In this document: piece by piece, positions 37,483 to 42,607 of the stretch
Position numbering within the stretch: the stretch's first letter is position 1
How the letters are laid out: each line of letters opens with the position of its first letter
Assembly: GCF_000783395.1 (NCBI RefSeq)
Contig: NZ_JSFK01000048.1
Span: 1 to 42,607, forward strand
DNA length: 42,607 nt
Source of the DNA: Pseudomonas chlororaphis
Lineage (GTDB): Bacteria > Pseudomonadota > Gammaproteobacteria > Pseudomonadales > Pseudomonadaceae
Reading direction: 5' to 3'
Translations under genes and position numbers: made by a program
The notes under the pieces: generated by a model
What the model was told of the DNA's origin: nothing
Seen by the model: the letters and a program-made list of their open reading frames with translations, nothing else
Database searches by the model: none

Positions 37483-38319
37483 TCAGGTGGGGTTGCCGCT
37501 TGTTTTGTGTTTTAGGGTTTGGGTCAGGCCGGTGCCGGAGGCGTGGTTGAAGCCGGGGTCGGTTCGGAAGGTGATGTTGTGGCCTTGGGCGTTGGTGAGG
37601 CGTAGGCCGGTGACGGTGGCGGTTCGGATTTCGCCGGTGTGTTTGTTGAGGCCGGTTTCTATGGTTTCGGTGAAGGTACGGCCTTGGCTGGTTTGGACGG
37701 TGAGGCCTCGGCGTTTGACGGCGGCTTCGGTTAGGGCGACGACGCGGCAGCGGCAGTTGAAGCCGTTGGGTGGGTAGATGAATTGCCAGATGGGGTCGTC
37801 GTGGCGGAAGACTTGGCCGTGGAGTGCGCGGTGGCTGGGGCGGGTTTTGCCGTCGAGGGTGGCGACGAGCATCCAGTACGGGTGGGTGTCGGTGGTGGCT
37901 TCCATGCTGGTTTTGCGACCGGCCATGTAGGCGCTTTGCAGGTTGGTTTGGTAGATGGTTTTTAGGCGGCGTGGGCTGCCGAGTTGGACGGGTTCGGCGG
38001 TGCCCTCGGTGTTGACGATTATTTGTTTGCCCCACCAGCCTTGGGCTTGCAGGGTGGGTGTTAAGTGAGCGGTGAATTGTTTGAGGGTCTGGCCTTGTTG
38101 CAGGGCCGTTTCGAGGGCGGCGCGGATGTCGGAGAGCAGGTCCAGGCGCATGGCTTTGGCGACGGTGAAGGCTTGGTGGTGGGCGTGGTCGAGTTGGTCT
38201 TGCCAGTGCCAGGTGATGGCGTAGCCCTTGGCTTTTAGGTAGGCGATGGCGTTGGCGGGTTCCAGGTCGAAGATGGCTTGGAGGTCGAGGGGGTTGAGGG
38301 TGTTGGTGTGGGTGGCCAT
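37483..38319 (-). CDS. Phage minor head protein (Mu gp30 / gpF-like)
   Basis: 278 aa. Signature blocks: LEPANAIAYLKAKGYAITWH, RLKTIYQTNLQSAYMAGRKT, LDGKTRPSHRALHGQVF, and PPNGFNCRCRVVALTEA. These are the phage head morphogenesis (Mu gp30, SPP1 gp7-like) motifs. It starts 2 bp after the portal stop. Role: minor capsid component associated with the portal and DNA ejection. Confidence 0.92.
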   Translation of the reverse strand: MATHTNTLNPLDLQAIFDLEPANAIAYLKAKGYAITWHWQDQLDHAHHQAFTVAKAMRLDLLSDIRAALETALQQGQTLKQFTAHLTPTLQAQGWWGKQIIVNTEGTAEPVQLGSPRRLKTIYQTNLQSAYMAGRKTSMEATTDTHPYWMLVATLDGKTRPSHRALHGQVFRHDDPIWQFIYPPNGFNCRCRVVALTEAAVKRRGLTVQTSQGRTFTETIETGLNKHTGEIRTATVTGLRLTNAQGHNITFRTDPGFNHASGTGLTQTLKHKTSGNPT

Positions 38320-38320
38320 G

Positions 38321-39814
38321 TCAGTCTTCTCTGTCGGCGATGGCGCTGAGGCGGCCCCAGGTGTTGGCGATGACGTTGAGTTGGGTGAGGTGTTGTTGGA
38401 GGGCTTGGCTGTCCATGTGTGGGTGGGCTTCGGCGAGTAAGCCGAGGGCGTGTGTGGGGTCGGGGCTTTGCTGCAGGGCTTGGATCAAGGGGGCGATGGC
38501 TTGCTCGGTGTGTTGTTGCAGGGTTTCGGGCGGCAGGCTGTTGATGGCGTGGTCGAGGGCGGTTTGGTCGGGTGCGGGCCTGTGGGTGGGTTCGGCGAAG
38601 GCCGGTGCGTTGGCGGTGGATGGGGTTTGTTGGAGGTCGCCGTCTTGCAGGTTGTAGGTGCGTTGCCAGTAGGCGTTGCTGAATTTGACGCCGGATTCGG
38701 TGAGGGCTTTGTCGCGTTGGGCGAGGCTTTTGTCGATTTCTTCTTGTTGCCACAGTTGGTAGTCGGGGGCTGCGATGTGGGGGCCGAAGTTGAGGTCGAC
38801 GACGTGGCGGATGCAGGCGTTGAGTGCGGCGGCGACGATGCTGGCGTCGCCGTCGCGGATGTCTTGGGTGACTTCGGCGCCGGCGGTGGCGCTGGCGCGG
38901 TTGCTGTCTTTTTCGGTGGTCTGGTTTTGGCCGAGCATGGCGACGTTGATTTCGCTGCGGCAGTACTCGAGCAGTTGGCGGTAGACGTCGGCGCTGCCGG
39001 CTTTGCCGGCGGCTTCGATGATTTGGACGCTGGCGTCGTCGGGAATGGCGGCGACGGCGTCTTGGACCATGGCTTCGAGGCTGTCGAGCAGCAGGTTGGT
39101 TTCGTCGTCGGTGGCACCGCGTGGGTGTTTGCCGATGACCCAGGGGCTGCCGTATTTTTCGGTGAATTGAACCCAGTATTTTAGGCCGCCGCGCATGAAG
39201 GTGGCGGGCCAGAAGCACATGCTGAGGTCGGGGAAGCCGTAGGGGTTGGCGTAGGTGGCGTCTTGGCGGGCGACGATGATGCGTTGCGGGTCGCAGGGTT
39301 GGCCGTCGGGGCCGGCGTCTTTGGCACGAAAGCGCAGTGCGTTGTGCTGGTCGTAGTAGAACCATTCGGCGGGTTTGCCGAGCAGGTCTTGGGGCACGAG
39401 GTGCCGGCCGAGGGGCTGCCACATGAGTTCGAGGGGTTGGTAGCCGTATAAGGGGGCGTCGAGCAGTTCGCGCAGGATGCGGTCGAGGTCGAGGTCGGCG
39501 AGCCAGTCGCTGATGAAACGTTCGATTTTGGGGCTTGCGTCACCGCGTTTTAGGCCGCGCTCGAGTGAGAGGACGGCGGCTTTGCGGCGGCGGATGTTGC
39601 CACCTACGAGTGCGCTGCTGCGCAGGTCGCGGTAGACCTTGATGTCTTTGCCTTGGGCTTTGAGGATGGGGTCGGGGTTTGGCAGGTGGGCGCCGAAGGT
39701 GGCTGTTTCGGCTCGGCTGCGGGTGGCGATGTGGCGTTTGAGTGCGGGGTTGCGTTTGGCTTCGGTGAAGCTGACGAATTCGGTGGGACTGATCCATAGG
39801 CCTTGGTTGTTCAT
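38321..39814 (-). CDS. Portal protein (DUF935, Mu gp29 family)
   Basis: 497 aa portal ring subunit through which DNA is packaged. Features: LWISPTEFVSFTEAK near the start, DPILKAQGKDIKVYRDLRSS, APLYGYQPLELMWQPLG, the EKYGSPWVIGKHPRGA block, LLEYCRSEINVAMLGQNQTT and VVDLNFGP. The C-terminal 90 residues are Pro/Gln-rich. It overlaps the terminase stop by 4 bp (ATGA). Typical size for the family. Confidence 0.94.
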   Translation of the reverse strand: MNNQGLWISPTEFVSFTEAKRNPALKRHIATRSRAETATFGAHLPNPDPILKAQGKDIKVYRDLRSSALVGGNIRRRKAAVLSLERGLKRGDASPKIERFISDWLADLDLDRILRELLDAPLYGYQPLELMWQPLGRHLVPQDLLGKPAEWFYYDQHNALRFRAKDAGPDGQPCDPQRIIVARQDATYANPYGFPDLSMCFWPATFMRGGLKYWVQFTEKYGSPWVIGKHPRGATDDETNLLLDSLEAMVQDAVAAIPDDASVQIIEAAGKAGSADVYRQLLEYCRSEINVAMLGQNQTTEKDSNRASATAGAEVTQDIRDGDASIVAAALNACIRHVVDLNFGPHIAAPDYQLWQQEEIDKSLAQRDKALTESGVKFSNAYWQRTYNLQDGDLQQTPSTANAPAFAEPTHRPAPDQTALDHAINSLPPETLQQHTEQAIAPLIQALQQSPDPTHALGLLAEAHPHMDSQALQQHLTQLNVIANTWGRLSAIADRED

Positions 39815-41313
39815 GCGTACCCTTGGGTGATGCGTGGGCCCTGGCGTGGGCGCCGTGATTTGACGGTGATGGGGCCACAGGCGACTTCGAGTGTGGCGAA
39901 GTGGGCCAAGGCGCCGGCGCCGGCGAAGTCGCCGTGACGATGGAGGTCGGGGTCTTTTAGGTCTTGTTGGCGGGCTTTGCTGATCATGGGGATGCCGTCG
40001 ATGGTTTCGATGGCGCGCAGGTCTTGGTGTAAGGAATCGTCACGCGGCAGCGTGAGGTGCGCGTCTTCGAAGAGTTGGACGAATTTGGGCATCCAGGCGC
40101 CGTACCAGGTGCGGCTGATTTTCACCTGGTGGATGCGGTTGTGGCCGAAGGTGTCGGCGGTTTCTTCGGCGAGGGTTTCACCGTTGCCGGTGGCGTCGAG
40201 GGCGGCGCCGATGAAGCGTGGCAGCCCGCGCAGCAGATAGAAGAGGATTTGTTTTTGCTGGCGGGTGGGCACTTTGTGCAGTTCGATGACGAAGGGTATG
40301 TCGCGGTGCCGGGTTTGGTCGACGGACATGGGGCAGATGATGGAGAAGTCGCGGTGCCGGGCGTAGTCCATGCCGAGGAAGTGACGCAGGGTTGGCGCGA
40401 GTGCTTGGCGCATGACGGAGCTGAGGTGGCGGTCGATCCAGTCGCTTACGTAGGCTTCGCGGCGGTGGATGGGTTGTTGGGTGAAGGTGTCGTCGAGGGC
40501 CAGGCGCAGGACGCTGCGGCCGGGGCGCATGGCTTCGTCGATCCAGACGCCGGGGATGCAGACGCCGTTGCCGTCGCGGGGGATGGCGTCGAGTTCTTCG
40601 CGCATTTGCGCTTTGCGCGGGCCGTAGGCGTTGCGGATGTTTTTGTACCAGGTGTGTTTGCCTTCGGCTGTTGGCGGCTCCCCGGCCATGTAGCAGACGC
40701 GTTCGTAGAGGCCGTTGGCGACGGCGTCGTCGAAGGTGGCGCGGTAGACCTGGGCGCTGTCGCCGTAGCGTTTGTCGCGGATGTCGCTGACCATTTGGTT
40801 GAAGGCGTTGGCTTTGCCGTTGTGGGTGCTGATGATGACGATGCGCCCGCCCCAGATGAGCAGCGCGGTGGCGGCGTCGAGGACGGCGCTGACGTTTCGG
40901 TGGAAGGCGGCTTCGTCGATGATGACTTTGCCTTGGAGGCCGCGGACGCTGGCGGGGTTGCTGGAGAGCGCGACGATTTTGAAGCCTGAGGCGTAGCGGA
41001 TGCGGTAGGCGTTGATGTGGCGGGTGTGGCCGGTTTCGTCTTGGTCCTGGAATAGAAACTCTTCGATCTGGCTGGCGCCGGCGGCTTGGGCTTGGGCCAT
41101 GACGCGGCTGAATTTGGCGCAGTAGCCGATGAATTCGAGGCCTTTTTCTTTGGTGTCGCCGATGTAGTAGCAGTCCATGCCGGCGGCGGCTTTTTGGGAG
41201 GCGGCGGTGATGACGCTGTCGAGGGCTTCGGCGAAGGTGATGCCGGTGCGCCGGCCTTTTTCGCAGAGTTTGATTTGGGCGTGGATGGCGAGCCATTGAC
41301 TTTGGTGGGCCAT
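39811..41313 (-). CDS. Terminase large subunit (Mu gp28 family), N-terminus out of frame
   Basis: DNA-packaging ATPase/nuclease. The in-frame part from the ATG at 41313 is 500 aa. Walker A-like CEKGRRTGITFAEA (residues 13-26) and Walker B VIIDEAAF (about 129-136), with a coupling element STHNGKANAF. The nuclease domain has MDYARHRDFSIICPMSVD with the acidic D and later LDATGNGETLAEETAD. The natural N-terminal 31 codons, starting at ATG 41425 and coupled to gp27 by ATGA, are in another frame because of a 7-bp tandem duplication at 41329-41342. Removing one copy restores a single frame of about 535 aa. Initiation at 41313 may still give a nearly complete enzyme, since the ATPase motifs lie after it. 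Confidence 0.88.
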   Translation of the reverse strand: MAHQSQWLAIHAQIKLCEKGRRTGITFAEALDSVITAASQKAAAGMDCYYIGDTKEKGLEFIGYCAKFSRVMAQAQAAGASQIEEFLFQDQDETGHTRHINAYRIRYASGFKIVALSSNPASVRGLQGKVIIDEAAFHRNVSAVLDAATALLIWGGRIVIISTHNGKANAFNQMVSDIRDKRYGDSAQVYRATFDDAVANGLYERVCYMAGEPPTAEGKHTWYKNIRNAYGPRKAQMREELDAIPRDGNGVCIPGVWIDEAMRPGRSVLRLALDDTFTQQPIHRREAYVSDWIDRHLSSVMRQALAPTLRHFLGMDYARHRDFSIICPMSVDQTRHRDIPFVIELHKVPTRQQKQILFYLLRGLPRFIGAALDATGNGETLAEETADTFGHNRIHQVKISRTWYGAWMPKFVQLFEDAHLTLPRDDSLHQDLRAIETIDGIPMISKARQQDLKDPDLHRHGDFAGAGALAHFATLEVACGPITVKSRRPRQGPRITQGYA

Positions 41314-41328
41314 GAGCAGGCCTTGGGC

Positions 41329-41425
41329 TTGTGGGTTGTGGGTTGTAGCCTTCGGGGATCTGGCGAACGCTGGGTGGCAGTTCGTCCCATTCGATGACGC
41401 GCAGTGTGCTGGCGGCTGGGGTCAT
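41329..41425 (-). pseudogene. Displaced terminase N-terminus with 7-bp tandem duplication
   Basis: On the minus strand the ATG at 41425 reads MTPAASTLRVIEWDELPPSV with RQIPEGYNPQ, then hits a duplicated CCCACAA (plus strand TTGTGGG at 41329-41335 and 41336-41342). With one copy the frame continues Q-A-Q-G-L-L-M-A-H-Q-S-Q-W into the terminase. The ATGA overlap with gp27 shows this was the native start. Either a true mutation, a reversible slippage site, or a sequencing error. Confidence 0.8.
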
Positions 41426-41973
41426 GGTTTGACGCCGAGGAAGGTTTGGCGCCAGTACTGGGCTTGGTCTTCGGTCATGCCTTTGGCTTTGACGGCGTTG
41501 TCGAGGGCGGCGGCTTGTTCTTGCAGGAGGCGTTGGCGGGTGGCGTGTTCGATGGCTTGGCGTTCTTTGACGCTGAGGGTGCGGGCTTCCATGGTGGCTT
41601 TGGCGGCGCGGGCCAGGGCGCTGATTTCGGCGATGGTGATGTCGTCTTTTTCGTGGGCGCCGAGGGCGGCTTGGTAGGTCAGGGTCGAGATGGCTTCGAT
41701 GAGGAGGACGCCGGTTTTGTCGGTGGCGTCTTCGCCGAAGGCGCCGACGAAGGCTTCGGCCATTTGCCGTTGTTGGCGGGCTTTGTCGGTGAGTTGGTCG
41801 AAGCCGATTTTGAAGCGGCTGAGGGCGCTGCGGCTGGGCGGCGTTGCGCTGGGGAAGCGGGCCTGGAGGTCGGCGAGCATGGCGTCGAGGGTGTGGCGGT
41901 CTTCGCGCAGGAGTTTGTGCAGGTAGGCTTTGACGTCGGCGGGCAGGCGGTTGATGGTGGATTTGCCGGCCAT
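41422..41973 (-). CDS. DUF3486 protein, small terminase-like (Mu gp27)
   Basis: 183 aa. It begins MAGKSTINRLPADVKAYLHK with LLREDRHTLDAMLADLQARF and SRSALSRFKIGF, the DUF3486 pattern: an N-terminal HTH-like DNA-recognition segment followed by long helices. It precedes the large terminase gene with a 4-bp overlap, as in Mu, so it probably serves as the small terminase subunit. Confidence 0.9.
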   Translation of the reverse strand: MAGKSTINRLPADVKAYLHKLLREDRHTLDAMLADLQARFPSATPPSRSALSRFKIGFDQLTDKARQQRQMAEAFVGAFGEDATDKTGVLLIEAISTLTYQAALGAHEKDDITIAEISALARAAKATMEARTLSVKERQAIEHATRQRLLQEQAAALDNAVKAKGMTEDQAQYWRQTFLGVKP

Positions 41974-41975
41974 GG

Positions 41976-42269
41976 TCAGGCGCCCGGCCGTTGGATGCCG
42001 GGGACGCGGGCGCGGCCGGCGGCGATGTCTTGGCCGCGTTCGGTGAGGGTGGCGACGAGGATGGGGCCGATGTCGTTGAGGGTGATGGCGCTCTGTTCGG
42101 CGAGCCAGTGGAGTTCGGTTTTGGTCTGGTCGCGGCTGGTGCTGTGGCCGTGGTGGTCGAGGGCGGTGTTGAGGACGGAGCTGTTGGCGCGGTAGCCGGG
42201 CATGTCGGCGAGCAGGCGCAGGAGGACGAGGCGGATGTCGTGGCGCAGGTAGTCGGTGTAGGTGTTCAT
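41976..42269 (-). CDS. Small phage protein, winged-helix-like (VpaChn25_0724-type)
   Basis: 97 aa from the ATG at 42269 (MNTYTDYLRHDIRLVLLRLL), overlapping the DUF2730 stop by 4 bp. The pattern IRLVLLRLLADMPGYRANSS, LNTALDHHGHSTSRDQTKTE, LHWLAEQSAITL and ATLTERGQDIAAGRARVPGI is that of a small Mu-phage family with a winged-helix look (two helices, recognition helix, beta wing). Role unknown; possibly DNA recognition before packaging. An in-frame upward extension to 42530 runs over DUF2730 and is rejected. Confidence 0.85.
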   Translation of the reverse strand: MNTYTDYLRHDIRLVLLRLLADMPGYRANSSVLNTALDHHGHSTSRDQTKTELHWLAEQSAITLNDIGPILVATLTERGQDIAAGRARVPGIQRPGA

Positions 42270-42571
42270 GGTTTTTCTCGCAGCAGGTAGTCGTTGATGC
42301 GGTCGAGGGCGCGGGCCAGTGGGCTGAGGGCGTCTTTGACGCCGGTGAGTTCGGCGCGGATGGCTTTCATGTCGCCGAGCAGGTCGGCGATGGCGCTTTG
42401 GTCTGGGAGGTGGCGGACGTGTTCTTCGAGGGCGACGATGCGGGTGTTGAGCTGGAGCAGTTGGTGGGCGCTGGCGGCTTGGCGTTTGGCGAGCCAGGTG
42501 TAGAGGCTGAGGGTGGCGAGGATGAGCCATTCGGCGATCTGCAGGCCGGTGTTGAGGTCTTGGTGGGTCAT
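42266..42571 (-). CDS. DUF2730 phage protein
   Basis: 101 aa with one N-terminal membrane helix (AEWLILATLSLYTWLAKR) and a coiled coil (LLQLNTRIVALEEHVRHLPD, AELTGVKDALSPLARALDRI). This is the DUF2730 pattern found just upstream of the packaging genes in Mu-like phages. It is thought to be a spanin-neighbour or membrane-associated late protein; role unproven. Starts with a 4-bp overlap to the gene at the window edge. Confidence 0.88.
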   Translation of the reverse strand: MTHQDLNTGLQIAEWLILATLSLYTWLAKRQAASAHQLLQLNTRIVALEEHVRHLPDQSAIADLLGDMKAIRAELTGVKDALSPLARALDRINDYLLREKP

Positions 42572-42607
42572 GGGGTGCCCCGGTGGGTTTCGGGGGTGTT
42601 GCGGGGG
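42568..42607 (-). CDS. C-terminal end of an upstream phage gene (partial)
   Basis: The minus-strand frame ending in the TGA at 42570-42568 codes RNTPETHRGTP and overlaps the DUF2730 ATG (ATGA). This is the usual coupling in the operon, so a real gene probably ends here, but only 12 codons are visible and no family can be named. Confidence 0.4.
   Translation of the reverse strand, partial: PRNTPETHRGTP

Larger units (their letters stand above)
6420..42607 (-). mobile_element. Mu-like prophage, late region and right end (partial)
   Basis: Nearly continuous minus-strand late genes: Mu-type packaging and portal genes (DUF3486, gp28, DUF935 gp29, gp30, gpG), protease, lambda-type decoration and capsid proteins, and a P2-type contractile tail module. 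The segment ends with a Com-like gene and a DNA methyltransferase in the position of com-mom in Mu. The left limit is placed between the host repeat (ends 6384) and the methyltransferase stop (6534); 6420 is a guess based on a TG dinucleotide followed by direct repeats. The other end, with transposase, early and lysis genes, is outside the window. Four regions of foreign-looking cargo interrupt the late operon. Confidence 0.9.

Noticed and set aside
38235..39422. 395-codon minus-strand frame over the portal and gp30 genes
   Set aside because: Arg/Pro/His-rich product of an out-of-frame reading of the portal gene; no domain.
40178..41425. 415-codon frame starting at the native terminase ATG
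   Set aside because: Only the first ~31 codons are terminase; after the 7-bp duplication it is a shadow frame. Recorded as the displaced N-terminus instead.
1..42607. CRISPR arrays, tRNA or rRNA genes
   Set aside because: No regularly spaced repeats and no cloverleaf with TTCGAATC-type arm found by reading both strands; no tRNA attachment site is expected for a Mu-type insertion.

Overview
The window reads as a Pseudomonas chromosome, probably of the fluorescens group: GC-rich codon use, REP-type intergenic repeats, two DUF6124-type proteins (a family I associate with Pseudomonas) and an RND efflux operon of Pseudomonas type. It has two parts. Positions 1-6197 are host DNA: a membrane-fusion protein (5' end cut off), an RND transporter, an OmpR-type response regulator and its sensor kinase, four overlapping or closely spaced + strand genes forming one efflux operon with its own two-component system. 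A 39-bp inverted repeat pair (6197-6384) follows.

From about 6420 to the right edge is most of the late region of a Mu-like prophage, transcribed right to left. From right to left it holds Mu-type small genes (DUF2730, a 97-aa protein, DUF3486/gp27), terminase (gp28), portal (gp29), minor head protein (gp30), virion morphogenesis protein (gpG), protease/scaffold, a lambda-type decoration protein and capsid, gp36/gp37-like connectors, then a P2-type contractile tail: sheath, tube, tail chaperone with a probable frameshift extension, tape measure, U, X, D, V, W, J, I, fibre and fibre assembly protein. It ends with a Com-like zinc-finger protein overlapping a cytosine-5 DNA methyltransferase, in the place Mu has com-mom. 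The transposition, early and lysis genes and the other prophage end lie beyond the right edge.

The late operon is interrupted by blocks of AT-richer cargo, largely on the opposite strand. Block 1 (about 29.9-36.3 kb, between gpG and protease): a 1340-aa protein with an N-terminal NACHT/STAND-like NTPase and a C-terminal PD-(D/E)XK-type nuclease domain, a 128-aa protein, two small membrane proteins and a ribbon-helix-helix/coiled-coil protein with four GGTAC-type operators. Block 2 (about 18.0-24.4 kb, between tail tube and tail chaperone): a HEPN/Abi_C abortive-infection protein, two DUF6124 paralogues with a structured leader, then a + strand trio of an RHH-HTH regulator, a DUF3800-like protein and a nuclease-like protein. 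Block 3 (11.2-12.0 kb, between V and W): a two-helix membrane protein. A small + strand membrane ORF (17.26-17.52 kb) sits before the tape measure gene.

A dyad of about 20 bp, CTTTTAA-N6-TTAAAAG-like, lies 30-90 bp upstream of the phage gene where late transcription would restart after these interruptions (four copies: 11121, 17960, 29858, 37263). I infer a late promoter or activator site, comparable to the C-dependent promoters of Mu. The prophage therefore looks like a carrier of several candidate defence systems in fixed late-operon slots. The large STAND-nuclease protein and the RHH/DUF3800/nuclease trio are the best candidates for undescribed systems. The terminase gene carries a 7-bp tandem duplication that shifts its frame, so this copy may be defective or switchable.
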